Below are positions 53,452-62,075 of a stretch of 64,000 bases of DNA, piece after piece. Each line of letters starts with the position of its first letter. The first letter of the stretch is position 1. The DNA lies in NCBI GenBank assembly GCA_031556475.1, contig JAVBSY010000074.1, forward strand, positions 1 through 64,000, given 5' to 3'. The notes beneath the pieces are model-generated. The model saw only the letters and a program-made list of their open reading frames with translations. It made no database searches and was not told the DNA's origin. The stretch comes from Azoarcus sp031556475 (GTDB taxonomy: Bacteria > Pseudomonadota > Gammaproteobacteria > Burkholderiales > Rhodocyclaceae). Both the position numbers and the translations under genes were made by a program.

Positions 53452-54285
53452 ATGAAAATCGACGCGCAAAGCACATCTTCGTTCTCGCAAACACTACGGC
53501 AACTGGACGAGTCCAGGAACGAACGCAGAAAACAGATGGCTTCTCAGAAGGAAGCGGAAAGGCTTTCGGCTCTCGAATCGCTGCGGAACATGCCAAGTGC
53601 CGCGGAAACGCGCAAGGCCGCAGCGCAGGCTCGCATGGCGCAATTGAAAAGCCAGTTGGAATCTTTGATGAAATACTCCATGGGCAGCGTCAATCCGCGG
53701 CTCATTGCCCAACTGGCGAAAGAACTGAAAAGCCTGGTCGCGCAGTACGGAGGCACTGGCGTTTCCATCCCGTCGGTTCCCTCGGCTTCGGCGGACTCGC
53801 AGACGAATGCGAACGCCGCTCAGGACGCATCCGCCGCCGATGACGCGCCCTCGGAAACAGCCGCCGCATCCTCCGAGGCGGAAATCCAGAGCGCTCTCGC
53901 GGCGGCTTCCGCAGCGGCTACGGCCGCCGGCTCGGAGGCTGCGGCCGACGACAAGACGCAGGCACGGACTTCGTCCGCAATCCCGGGGGAGGCGCACGCC
54001 AAGCAATCGGGGAATTCCGCCGACAAGGCGTTCTTCGAGGAAGCCAAGAAATTGGCCGGGATCATCAAGGCACTGCTGAAAAAAGGCAGGGAAGTGGACG
54101 CGGAGGACGAAAAGAAAGCGAAGAAGGCTATTGCGGAGATGGACGAAACCATCCGCAAGGTCGAATCCAATGTCATGAACGGAGAATCGTCTCGCATCGG
54201 ATTTTCCTATGAATCAAGCGGCGCTCCGGTTTCGGCTCCCGAGAGTTCCGGGAATGTCGCCACCTTCGTTTCGACCTATGCCTGA
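53452..54285 (+). CDS. 277-aa Ala/Ser-rich helical protein, uncharacterised
   Basis: The start at 53452 has GGAAGGGAGAGGCA upstream. The N-terminal third is a charged helix (RQLDESRNERRKQMASQKEA, then QARMAQLKSQLESLM) with coiled-coil character, the middle is Ala/Ser/Asp low complexity (about residues 125-190), and the C-terminal part is again charged helix (KKLAGIIKALLKKGREVDAE) ending FSYESSGAP...STYA. No signal peptide, membrane span or cysteine. It may be a self-assembling or regulatory coiled-coil protein; the family is not recognised. It has its own ribosome site, so is likely expressed. Confidence 0.6.
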   Translation: MKIDAQSTSSFSQTLRQLDESRNERRKQMASQKEAERLSALESLRNMPSAAETRKAAAQARMAQLKSQLESLMKYSMGSVNPRLIAQLAKELKSLVAQYGGTGVSIPSVPSASADSQTNANAAQDASAADDAPSETAAASSEAEIQSALAAASAAATAAGSEAAADDKTQARTSSAIPGEAHAKQSGNSADKAFFEEAKKLAGIIKALLKKGREVDAEDEKKAKKAIAEMDETIRKVESNVMNGESSRIGFSYESSGAPVSAPESSGNVATFVSTYA

Positions 54286-54981
54286 TTGTTGGCTTCGTTT
54301 GGCCGCTCATTGAGCAAGGGGTATCTGCGAATACGCAGCCTCGCGAAAGCGGGATGTGGCGCAGGGCAATCGCGAAAATCCCACCCGAGCCGGAGCAACT
54401 GAGCGCGGTATCGATCAGAAGTGGCGGCGATAAGCCTACAACGCCTTGATGCCCCCTTTACGTGGCGTTGGATCTAGGCGGATGAGATTGAACGTGATGT
54501 GCTTCAAGACGGCGATGTTATGGGCGGATATGAAATGTGGTGAAACGCCCCCGATTTACTCCCACTCGATCATTCATTGGATCCTCAAACGCCCGTGATT
54601 ACTGGATTTGCAGGGATCCCAAAGTCCTTCGTACCGTCAGTGATACCGTCAAAAGCTGCAGGCTTTGGTGACACGTCGTTGCCAACCCGACGAGGCCTCA
54701 GCACCAAGGATAGGCCGAAGCCCCCTTCGCCACAACCAACCGAGTTCGGCCGATGCCGTCGCCCGCTCGCCAGCGACGATGGCGCGGTTCGGCAAGCGCA
54801 CGCCGACCAAGTGCCAGATCCTCCTTAAGCCGCTGGGTCAGGCCTTGCTGGATTTCGCGCACCATGCGTTCTCTCGCGGCCAATGGCTAAGCCTGAATAC
54901 CGCTACAGCTTTCGCAACACAGGATAAATTGCCTTATACTGTAACTAATTTTGTACATAAATCGAGCCTACGGAGTACGCC
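54286..54981. other. Island edge with att-like core and gene debris, no intact gene
   Basis: This 696-bp stretch carries the first guaA-like att core (54558-54570) and a minus-strand coding remnant ending FDGITDGTKDFGIP...VITGV (stop near 54592), which resembles a C-terminal tail also found near 56110-56210. Several short frames (for example minus 54698-54883) lack any similarity. The promoter for the toxin-antitoxin pair lies at the right end (TATACT near 54935). Confidence 0.5.
54558..54570. repeat. att-like core, copy 1 (guaA 3'-end type)
   Basis: The 13-mer actcccactcgat is identical to copy 2 at 56358. On the minus strand ATCGAGTGGGAGTAA encodes Ile-Glu-Trp-Glu-stop, the end of guaA, a common integration site for tyrosine-recombinase islands. 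Confidence 0.5.
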
Positions 54982-55284
54982 ATGTCCATCTCAGCCAGCG
55001 ATGTGATTCCGCTGTCCCAAGCCAGGGCCAATCTGTCCGAGCTGGCCGAGCAGGTGAAGGCCGGAGCCGAGAAAATCGTCACCAAAAACGGGGAGAGCTA
55101 CGTTGCCATCATCGATGCGCAGCGGCTGGATTACTACCACCAGTTGGAGCGTGAACGCATCCACTTGCTGCTGATGGGAGATGCCAGCAAGGGCCTGACT
55201 GATGTAGCTACGGGAAAGGTCAAGGAAGCCCGTAGCGCCCTCTCCGCCCTCAAGCGGCGCCGTGCCGCTCGAACAGCCGATTGA
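54982..55284 (+). CDS. Phd/YefM-type antitoxin
   Basis: The 100-aa protein opens MSISASDVIPLSQARANLSE, the Phd/YefM DNA-binding fold, and has AEKIVTKNGESYVAIIDAQ near residues 34-52, followed by a helical toxin-binding C-terminus. CGGAGTACGCC precedes the start. The downstream RelE/ParE-like gene follows closely (the antitoxin stop and toxin start are within 17 bases or overlap if the longer toxin start is used). It should neutralise the toxin and autoregulate its promoter. Confidence 0.88.
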   Translation: MSISASDVIPLSQARANLSELAEQVKAGAEKIVTKNGESYVAIIDAQRLDYYHQLERERIHLLLMGDASKGLTDVATGKVKEARSALSALKRRRAARTAD

Positions 55285-55300
55285 CCGACCGAATCGCGTT

Positions 55301-55687
55301 GTGACAGCCAACCACGCCGTCAAACTCACAGCCAACTTCGAGCGTAATCTCGAAGAAGTTGAAGCGTTCCTGCGGGAAGCCGAAGCCCCACAGGCTTTCG
55401 ATGCGCTGCTGGACGAACTGACAGATACCGTCATCCCCAATCTGGAGCGCTTTCCCAGGATGGGTCGGTCATTCCTCGGACGCCCCATCCGCTCCGTGGA
55501 AACGAACAACGGCATCGCTCGCCTGACCGAGCAATTGAACGCCATTGCAGAAGGCAGCGAACTGCGCGAGTACGTGATGACGCACTACCTGTTGCTGTAT
55601 GCGCAGATCAAAGGCACGGTATATCTGCTCTCGATCCGCCACTACCGACAGCTTTCGTTCGATCTGGCAAGTCACTGGCCAACGTGA
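55301..55687 (+). CDS. RelE/ParE superfamily toxin
   Basis: The 128-aa protein (GTG start at 55301; an in-frame GTG at 55262 gives 141 aa) contains VKLTANFERNLEEVEAFL, DELTDTVIPNLERFPRMGR and YVMTHYLLLYAQIKGTVYLL then SIRHYRQLSFDL, the pattern of RelE/ParE toxins. GTG at 55301 is preferred because the encoded TANHAVKLTANFERN matches relatives' starts. RelE-type toxins cleave ribosome-bound mRNA while ParE poisons gyrase; this sequence alone does not decide. It is placed directly before an hsdR fragment, as seen in many type I restriction loci. Confidence 0.85.
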   Translation: MTANHAVKLTANFERNLEEVEAFLREAEAPQAFDALLDELTDTVIPNLERFPRMGRSFLGRPIRSVETNNGIARLTEQLNAIAEGSELREYVMTHYLLLYAQIKGTVYLLSIRHYRQLSFDLASHWPT

Positions 55688-55710
55688 GCAGATAGACCAA
55701 GGGGGCAGCC

Positions 55711-55926
55711 ATGACGCCGGAAACCAAGGCCCGTCAACAGATCGAGCAAAAGCTCGAACAAGCCGGTTGGGTCATTCAGGACATGAAGCAGTTCGACTTG
55801 TCGGCGGGTGTCGGCGTCGCTCCGCGCGAATATCCCACCGCTACGGGTCCGGCCGACTACGTGCTCGAATCATCAACGAGCGGATTGGTACCGTTTCAGT
55901 TTTGGTTGCGGTCCAACTGGAAATAG
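55711..55926 (+). pseudogene. N-terminal stub of type I restriction subunit HsdR
   Basis: After an AGGGGG ribosome site the frame MTPETKARQQIEQKLEQAGW then VIQDMKQFDLSAGVGVAPRE and ATGPADYVL matches the first 50 residues of HsdR. It then loses similarity (LESSTSGLVPFQFWLRS) and ends after 71 codons, whereas intact HsdR exceeds 1000 aa. No hsdM or hsdS is in the window. The plus frame after it (to about 56045) is unrecognised. Confidence 0.7.
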
Positions 55927-56454
55927 GTCAGTGGCGCGGAAAAGCGCGCGCATCGCAGACGCATGCCGCCACGATCTGCGACCTTGTAGAGGGTTTCACG
56001 GAGTTTGCACTCGAAGGACGAGGTTTGAGCATTGATCTTTCCTGATCGAGACGGCCGATTGCCGCCCATCAACAGACCGGCAAATGCTCGCAAAGGCGCA
56101 TGAAATCTAGCTTTCCGAATCAATTTCTACCGTCACGGACGGTATTGCCGTGACGGCTGGATTTCGCTCTAGCCGAAAGAGCTCATCCGTACCGTCAGAT
56201 TTACCGTCAAATGCATCACCAGGAAACACCAGAAATGTGACAATCAAGGAGAGGAAATGATTTGAAATCAACAAGTTATGAATGAACGCCCGCTAATGCA
56301 ATTATTCTGCGCACCACACGTAACTTGTTGTCTTATAAGAGAAAATAAATACTCCTCACTCCCACTCGATTATCAACAATCGCACAAAACCATTTTACGG
56401 CAATGACTTGCAAAGCGACTTCCCGCTGATGCTATGAGGAATACCATTCCCAAC
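55927..56454. other. Island interval with att-like core 2, no intact gene
   Basis: No gene is supported. The stretch contains the second att core (56358-56370), a minus-strand reading tail with FDGKSDGTDELFRLERNP (about 56110-56210, sharing FDG..DGT with the left one), and an AT-rich part (56215-56400). Confidence 0.45.
56358..56370. repeat. att-like core, copy 2 (guaA 3'-end type)
   Basis: Identical 13-mer to 54558. On the minus strand ATCGAGTGGGAGTGA again reads Ile-Glu-Trp-Glu-stop. The flanking bases differ from copy 1, so only the core is shared. The distance between copies (about 1.8 kb) encloses the toxin-antitoxin pair and hsdR stub. Confidence 0.5.
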
Positions 56455-56661
56455 TCACGAGCGAGCATTTAGCTTCCTCTGCCGGCGGGCAATGGCCTCT
56501 TCCAGCGTCTCCCCTGGCTGCCACCCGTAAAGATCGCGGACGCTCTTCGTCCTCGCATGGCCTGGCGGCTTGAACTCGTAGCCAGCAGCAGCCATCTCGG
56601 CCGCCATGTCCTCGGTGATGAAAAACGGCTCGGCTTGGTCTTCCCGATGCGGCTTCGTCAT
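56455..56661 (-). CDS. 68-aa hypothetical protein downstream of mcrC
   Basis: A strong AGGAGGAAGCAGC ribosome site precedes the start MTKPHREDQAEPFFITEDMA. The product is hydrophilic with a C-terminal part (LYGWQPGETLEEAIARRQRK) that could be helical; no cysteines, signal or membrane span. It is 150 bases after mcrC on the same strand and may belong to the island cargo. No family is recognised. The upstream frame to 56683 is in another phase and is a shadow. Confidence 0.55.
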   Translation of the reverse strand: MTKPHREDQAEPFFITEDMAAEMAAAGYEFKPPGHARTKSVRDLYGWQPGETLEEAIARRQRKLNARS

Positions 56662-56811
56662 GCTGCTTCCTCCTGGCGTTCATCCTGGCCGGGGGCCGTT
56701 TATGCGCTTCGGCTGTCCTACGCCTTCACCAGCTTCGCTGGCGCTCCGATCGCAGATGCAGCCGGTGATGCTGCCATCCTTGATGCGCGCGACGGCCTCG
56801 TCAAAAAATCT

Positions 56812-58125
56812 CTAAGTTAATCCGGTGAAGGCAGTGCCAACCCCAGTAGCCATGTTGGCGGCAAACACCTTGAGGGCGCCCGTCTTGGAAATCAGACGGC
56901 TCTCGATCTGAATGCCCACGATCTGCACCGCGTCCACGACCGCTTTTTCAAAGACCGTGCAAGTGCCTACGGGCTTCGGAGCATCACCTGGAAGTGCGGG
57001 ATAGGCCAAGGCCACCAAGTTGCATCCTGTGGCCTTTGAAAAGGCCAGGGCTTCGTAAATGTCGGCTTCACTGATGCGAAGCTGCCCCTTCTCCACGTGG
57101 CCCTTGTACTTTGCGTCCAACAGCATCCTGGGCCTGGTGCCATCGGGTTCAATCACGCAATCCGGGTACACCGAAAGCTTGCTCACGGCACCTGTGCTGA
57201 TCTTGGTTTTGGTGCCCAGTGGGTAGCCCCGTTGGGGCACTACGGCATTGCGACCAAAGCCCAATCGTGCAACCACCATCAAAAGGTCTTCCCACACCCG
57301 CCAGGTATCGACCAAGTAGCCTGGTGCATGCGCCTGCCCCTGCTTGTAGTTGAGGCCCAAGCCTCCAAGCACATCAATGGAGAGCTCATGCAGCGGCTTC
57401 CACGCTCTGTGCCGAGCTGGAATGGGCTTGCGACGATTGGCAGGGGCTTTTTGAGGCGAAAGGTCTTCGATCAAACGCACCAGGGAGCTTGCGGCCGATG
57501 AATCGCTCATCTCGGGCAGCAGCTCCTTGGCCGCTGCCACGATGTCCCCGTTCCAACCGTTCCTGCGATCAAAGCGAATGAGCTCTTGCTCAAAGCCATC
57601 GGGCGAAGGAAAGATGAGGTCCACCGGATCGGGGTCCCCATCGATAAAAAAGTCCGCTTCACGCACCCTGCGATAGCTGCGCAGCGGGCGACGTTTGCGG
57701 GCCTCGTACATGCTGGTGATGGAACGCGCCACCAACGTGGAGAGGTCCCGTGGTGTGCCTCCTGAGGCTGACAAACGCTCAGAGGCCAAGAGCCGTCCAT
57801 GCCGTGAAAGCGTGGAGAGAAAAAAGAAGTCCTCGCGCCACGCAGCATCGGTGTCATCGAGTCCCAAAAACTTGGGCGCAACTTCCAGTTCCAGGGAGGG
57901 AGCTAGGCGAATGAGGCCCGCAAAATCGATGGCCCGCGTGCCCTTGGCATCCACACTGATGGGGTTGTAGTTGAACCGAAGGCTCGACGCAGCGCGGCTC
58001 CCAGCCTCCATCAAAAGGCTGTTGGCCTTCGTGCGATCTACCCCAATGGCCTCAGCAATCGCGCGGCTCAGGTCAACGGGTGCACCGTACTCAACGAGGG
58101 ACAGCCGTGTTCGGGTGTGCGCCAC
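56812..58125 (-). CDS. McrC-like restriction subunit with PD-(D/E)XK nuclease
   Basis: The 437-aa protein has the McrC layout: an N-terminal beta-rich domain with AIDFAGLIRLAPSLELEVAP (about residues 65-84; McrC-type hydrophobic core) and a C-terminal nuclease with PD at 321-322 (SVYPDCVIEPDG) and DAKYK at 337-341 (MLLDAKYKG), the PD-(D/E)XK signature. In McrBC it stimulates the McrB NTPase and cuts DNA. GTG start, 3 bases after the McrB-like gene ends. It is the final gene of the overlapping RHH-methylase-methylase-198aa-McrB-McrC operon. It is longer than E. coli McrC (348 aa), with an insertion between the two domains. Confidence 0.85.
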   Translation of the reverse strand: MAHTRTRLSLVEYGAPVDLSRAIAEAIGVDRTKANSLLMEAGSRAASSLRFNYNPISVDAKGTRAIDFAGLIRLAPSLELEVAPKFLGLDDTDAAWREDFFFLSTLSRHGRLLASERLSASGGTPRDLSTLVARSITSMYEARKRRPLRSYRRVREADFFIDGDPDPVDLIFPSPDGFEQELIRFDRRNGWNGDIVAAAKELLPEMSDSSAASSLVRLIEDLSPQKAPANRRKPIPARHRAWKPLHELSIDVLGGLGLNYKQGQAHAPGYLVDTWRVWEDLLMVVARLGFGRNAVVPQRGYPLGTKTKISTGAVSKLSVYPDCVIEPDGTRPRMLLDAKYKGHVEKGQLRISEADIYEALAFSKATGCNLVALAYPALPGDAPKPVGTCTVFEKAVVDAVQIVGIQIESRLISKTGALKVFAANMATGVGTAFTGLT

Positions 58126-58128
58126 GCG

Positions 58129-59265
58129 CTACCCCCTGGGATTGGCAAATGCCCGAAGCGCTGCGTAGATGTTGCCCTCAGCAAAATTCGTGGGGCCTTC
58201 AAGGCGAAACCTCAGGTCATCCGCAAAGGTCGTCTCGGTGAGCTTGAACGGATTGAATGCTGGGCCATCAAGTGCATTTAGGGCGGCAGCAATTCCACGG
58301 GTGTCCCCAAAGAACACCTCTTCCACGTGTGCCCGCACCTTGGCCCAACCCACACACAGCACGCCCAACGCTTCGGGAAGTGCCAGTGTTTGGGGCTTCA
58401 CATCCGACATCAGCACGCCATGCCCGATCTGAAACTCGGGGCCACGTCCCAGCGCAATTTGTGCATTGACAGCCACCCATGCACGAACCGAAGCCTCCAA
58501 GGCATCGTTCACGTTGGCAGGCACATCAGGCAAAGCGTTAGCCCCTTTGGCACCCAGACCATAGAAGGTCCGCAACGCCGCTTCATCGGGCTCCAAACGC
58601 AGGGGCTCCCAACGGCGCAAGAACGCCACATCCAAAGGCTCCACCGACGCATCCGCCTGGTTCATTGCTGCCAGGATGTAGAGGTCATGGGGCAATGCGT
58701 ACTCGATCACATCACCAGAGGCGGGATCGAGCATTTCAAAGAACTGCGTTTCGGCACGCTTGGCCCCATCAGAGGCCAGGCGTTTGTCGGACTCAATGGC
58801 CACGATGGCACCACCGAACACCTGCACCGCAGGGCCTCGGTTGATCTCATCGATGATCAACAGCGCAGCCCCATTGCCGCCCTTCGCATGTTCACTGGCA
58901 CGGTACAGCGTGCCCTTCACGATGGTGAAGTCTGGGTCTCCTGCCGCCTTGTTGACTGCCGGCGTGATGCCCGATACGAAATCGCGGTACTTGGAGTTTT
59001 GGTGGAAGACCGTCCGAAAGACCTTGCGGTCCATCTTCGTGGGTGCAGGGATGTCTTTAACAGCCCCCGCAGCAGGCGGGATCGGGATGCCGCCCATGGG
59101 ATTGAGCTGCGGTGGGCCACCGGGAGCAAGACCAAAGGCCGTTTCAAAGGCCAAAGCAACTTCGGCCAAGAGCTTGGACTTTCCCGTGCCAGGTGCGCCA
59201 GACACCAGCACGTTGCGCGAACGCGCGAGCAGCTTCAAAGCCTGTTTGCAGTCTTCACTTGCCAT
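58129..59265 (-). CDS. McrB-like AAA+ NTPase (motor subunit)
   Basis: The 378-aa protein is an AAA+ ATPase/GTPase of the McrB group. Walker A GAPGTGKS is at 23-30, Walker B ALLIIDEINRGP at 134-145, and MNQAD at 201-205 occupies the MNTAD position that gives guanine specificity in McrB. LDVAFLRRWEPL (211-222) supplies the arginine-finger region. HQNSKYRDFVSGI matches the McrB-characteristic YxDF segment. There is no N-terminal methylcytosine-binding domain (E. coli McrB has 170 residues there), so DNA recognition must come from elsewhere. It overlaps the 198-aa gene by 11 bases. Confidence 0.86.
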   Translation of the reverse strand: MASEDCKQALKLLARSRNVLVSGAPGTGKSKLLAEVALAFETAFGLAPGGPPQLNPMGGIPIPPAAGAVKDIPAPTKMDRKVFRTVFHQNSKYRDFVSGITPAVNKAAGDPDFTIVKGTLYRASEHAKGGNGAALLIIDEINRGPAVQVFGGAIVAIESDKRLASDGAKRAETQFFEMLDPASGDVIEYALPHDLYILAAMNQADASVEPLDVAFLRRWEPLRLEPDEAALRTFYGLGAKGANALPDVPANVNDALEASVRAWVAVNAQIALGRGPEFQIGHGVLMSDVKPQTLALPEALGVLCVGWAKVRAHVEEVFFGDTRGIAAALNALDGPAFNPFKLTETTFADDLRFRLEGPTNFAEGNIYAALRAFANPRG

Positions 59266-59851
59266 TGCAGTACTTGCCCGCGTTGGTGAAATCTCGGTAG
59301 CCGATCACGGCGCGATTGACCGCACGCTTGGCATCCAAACAAGCTAGCAACTCAGCGGCGACCACAGGGTCCCACTTGCCCTTGATGCGCAGGGTCTTTT
59401 CCTCTGCGTAGTAGGGCCACACCGATCCATCGCTCAACTGAATCAGCAGCAGCAAAACGCGGTTGCCCTCGCCGCCCTTGGGCACACGGCTGGTATCAAA
59501 ACAGCCGTACTCATGCACCCGTGCAATGCGACCTTCGGATGGGCGCACATCGGTAGGAGGCTCAAAGAAGGAATCCTTGCGCACAACCTGCTCCTTGGCG
59601 TCGCGCCAGAAAAACTCGCCTTGGAACACGTCGATTTCCTCGACCACTCCATCGCGCTTGCGATTTTCCTTGGCCTTTTTGGGAAACATCTGAGTGATGA
59701 CAGGCAGCAGTGTTTTAAATGAGCCAAAACGAAAATCGCGGGCACCACCACCCGTGCCCGAATCATTGGACTGGGCGAGAATTTTTCTCAGGTCCCCAGC
59801 GACGATTTCTTTGTACAGAATTCGGGCAACTTGCCCTGCTCCACTAGCCAT
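59255..59851 (-). CDS. 198-aa protein of unknown function in the methylase-McrBC operon
   Basis: The start at 59851 (MASGAGQVARILYKEIVAGD) overlaps the methylase end by 8 bases, and the stop overlaps the McrB start. Features: charged N-terminal helix, RDFRFGSFKTLLPVITQMF, a mixed alpha/beta middle (SEGRIARVHEYGCFDTSR), and a C-terminal QLSDGSVWPYYAEEKTLRI strand pair. It is mixed charge without signal peptide or membrane span. No known nuclease, methylase or NTPase motif is visible. Because the McrB here lacks its own DNA-binding domain, this protein may be the DNA-recognition part, but that is inference. Confidence 0.75.
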   Translation of the reverse strand: MASGAGQVARILYKEIVAGDLRKILAQSNDSGTGGGARDFRFGSFKTLLPVITQMFPKKAKENRKRDGVVEEIDVFQGEFFWRDAKEQVVRKDSFFEPPTDVRPSEGRIARVHEYGCFDTSRVPKGGEGNRVLLLLIQLSDGSVWPYYAEEKTLRIKGKWDPVVAAELLACLDAKRAVNRAVIGYRDFTNAGKYCNGK

Positions 59852-62075
59852 GACTTTGGGCTCCTTCTTCTTCGATTTTTTCACCTCCAAGGGCAAGCTC
59901 TGAGGGTACATAAGCCATTGCCCCCAACGCACGTGCCTCCACCGCACGGTGCGACCAAACTGTAGACTGACTTCCTGTGCGTTTTGCCATAGCAGCCAAA
60001 ACGCTGTCTCGGGTAATCGTAGACTTGGCCTCACCAGGCAGTCCCATTTGGCCCCGATCCAAAATCGGAAAGTCTTGAAGCACCAGCTCCATGTCCTTTA
60101 AATCGAGCCCATAGGCCACGGCCACTTCGGCATCAATTTCCTCACGAAGCTGCGCCATACGCTCGTAGGTTTCACAGGTAGCCCCTGCGCTATCGAGTGT
60201 GCGCAGTTCGCGCGCAGCACCCACCAGCTTCTTCCACGGCAGGCCTTCTTTGGCCAGCTTTGGCATGGGTACGCTTTGCAGCAGAAAATAGTTCACCGTG
60301 GTGGTGAGCACGCGCCGAAGCATCCAGTCAAAAGCAAAGCTGTTGGCGATGGACACCCACACCAGCAGCCGCTCTTCCGAGGGGTCATCGGGGAAAAGGA
60401 TCGTGGGCACCTTGTTGCCACAGACCACCCCCACAGGAATCAACGAGGCCATGAGCGAGCGCTCATTGGTCTGACCCGCAATGTCGCAAAAGCCCACACG
60501 CAGTACATCCGCACGGTGCTGGTTGGCACGGGGCATGTCGCTGGGACGAATCCAAAACTGGGGCGAGAGGCGCGAGTCTCCGATGGCATAGGCCTCCCAC
60601 AAAGCACTGCGGCCAGTGCCAGACACGTGCCCTTTAACACCGAAGCGATGCGCCTGCACCATGCGACCTTCCACCAGCGGCAGAGCACCTGGGGTGGCAC
60701 GACCCAGGAACTTCGGGCGCTCCTTGGTCATATCGACTTCACGGCAAAACTTCGGGGTCCAGCCACAGCCAGGCTCTTCCCACGACACACCCGCTTCTGC
60801 AATCTTCGAGAAGAGCCTCCACTCAGCAACGCTACGGACCTCAGGCAGGCTCAAATCGTCTCGGACCGCCGCAAGCGCTACACGCCCAATGGTGGCTGTT
60901 CCTGTCGTTTCTAACCCCGTGGGGGTGCCCCGTTCGTGCAAGAGGGTGATGGGTTCACGTTTGCTCTTTTCAGAGCCAGCCTTCGTGAGCGCCACAGCCA
61001 AAAATTTAAAGCGCGTGTCGATGGCAAAGAACCGTGCACGGTTGTCGATGATCGACAACGAGACGCTTTGGCTTGCATCAAAAATCTTCTGTCGCATGGC
61101 CTGAGTGCCTTGCGAACGAATGAGGCCACCAGGGATCAGTGCGGCAACGACACCCTGCCCTTTGCAGAGCTCAAAAAAGAGGTCCGTGAAGGCGATGTAG
61201 AGGTCCGGCTCCCCATTGCCCAAGTCTGGGTAGCGCACCAATAGGCGCCGAGAGTAGTTGGCCACCTCATCGCGCTGCTGAGCAAAGCGCTCTTCATCAA
61301 GCCCGTGAATCTGTGCCCCGTAGTTGCGCTTGGTGCCTGAGGACTTCAAGAACTCGTGCCGTGAGAGCTTGACCTTTTCCCACGGCGGGTTGCCGATCAC
61401 CGCATCAAAGCCCTCAGGGGCCATCGCGGCCCAGACCTTGCGATCAGCCATCAAGCTATCGCCACAGTACCAACGGGCACGCATAGCTTTAAGAGCCGAT
61501 ACATCGTCCGTAAACGAGGCAAGCGCCAGCAGTGCCGCACGCAGCGAATTTGCCGAGAGGTCCGCTGCACACACGCCATGAGCCAGCCAATGCGCCGTCT
61601 TGGTTCGGTCCATCCCACACACCGCATGGGTCAGTGCGACAAGCAAAATCCCCGCACCACTTGCAGGGTCGATCACCTTGCTTTCGTGGGTGAGCTTGGG
61701 GGCTGCAAGTTGTGCCAACCGTGTGGCTAGGCGAAAGTCCGTGTGATACGCACCCGTGCTCTTTCGGTCCTGTTCATGCAGGGCTTCACGTGCCAAGGCA
61801 CTCAGTGCCAATGCAGGATGAATCGGTGAACGCTCGATGGCACTTGCCACGGGAGCGGCAAGCTCCAAAAGCTCTGCTGCTGGGCGCTTGCTCTTGACTT
61901 CAGACGCCTCGTGGAACGCAGCCAGATCGAACCCACCAAAGCGCGCCGATGCTGCCTCCAACACTTGGAGACGAAGCTCAAAGCTTGCTGGTCCATGCCC
62001 GCCACCCACAGCCCGAGTGAGGGCCGATTCTGCTGGGGACAGGTACTCCACTTCAACGGGACGAGGTGCACTCAT
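59844..62075 (-). CDS. N6-adenine DNA methyltransferase (Eco57I/PglX-like)
   Basis: The 743-aa enzyme has motif X-like STGAYHTD (106-113), SAM motif I DPASGAGILL (136-145) and the catalytic NPPWE (229-233), so it belongs to the N6_Mtase/Eco57I-type gamma methylases. The large C-terminal half (about 400-700) is probably the target-recognition part. No PD-(D/E)XK nuclease was seen at either end, so it is a pure methylase, not a type IIG enzyme. The start overlaps the D12 methylase stop (ATGA), and the stop overlaps the next gene. The methylase can protect self DNA from the McrBC-like subunits. Confidence 0.86.
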   Translation of the reverse strand: MSAPRPVEVEYLSPAESALTRAVGGGHGPASFELRLQVLEAASARFGGFDLAAFHEASEVKSKRPAAELLELAAPVASAIERSPIHPALALSALAREALHEQDRKSTGAYHTDFRLATRLAQLAAPKLTHESKVIDPASGAGILLVALTHAVCGMDRTKTAHWLAHGVCAADLSANSLRAALLALASFTDDVSALKAMRARWYCGDSLMADRKVWAAMAPEGFDAVIGNPPWEKVKLSRHEFLKSSGTKRNYGAQIHGLDEERFAQQRDEVANYSRRLLVRYPDLGNGEPDLYIAFTDLFFELCKGQGVVAALIPGGLIRSQGTQAMRQKIFDASQSVSLSIIDNRARFFAIDTRFKFLAVALTKAGSEKSKREPITLLHERGTPTGLETTGTATIGRVALAAVRDDLSLPEVRSVAEWRLFSKIAEAGVSWEEPGCGWTPKFCREVDMTKERPKFLGRATPGALPLVEGRMVQAHRFGVKGHVSGTGRSALWEAYAIGDSRLSPQFWIRPSDMPRANQHRADVLRVGFCDIAGQTNERSLMASLIPVGVVCGNKVPTILFPDDPSEERLLVWVSIANSFAFDWMLRRVLTTTVNYFLLQSVPMPKLAKEGLPWKKLVGAARELRTLDSAGATCETYERMAQLREEIDAEVAVAYGLDLKDMELVLQDFPILDRGQMGLPGEAKSTITRDSVLAAMAKRTGSQSTVWSHRAVEARALGAMAYVPSELALGGEKIEEEGAQSHG

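Noticed and set aside
54698..54883. Minus-strand 61-codon frame (MAARERMVREIQQGLTQ)
   Set aside because: No Shine-Dalgarno and no recognised similarity; probably debris at the island edge.
55896..56123. Minus-strand frame with RETLYKVADRGGM, reminiscent of an integrase N-terminus
   Set aside because: Only about ten residues resemble DUF4102 and the rest does not; could be chance or a tiny remnant, so not annotated as a gene.
58327..59289. Plus-strand open frame (320 codons)
   Set aside because: Antisense to the McrB-like gene, whose Walker motifs are intact.
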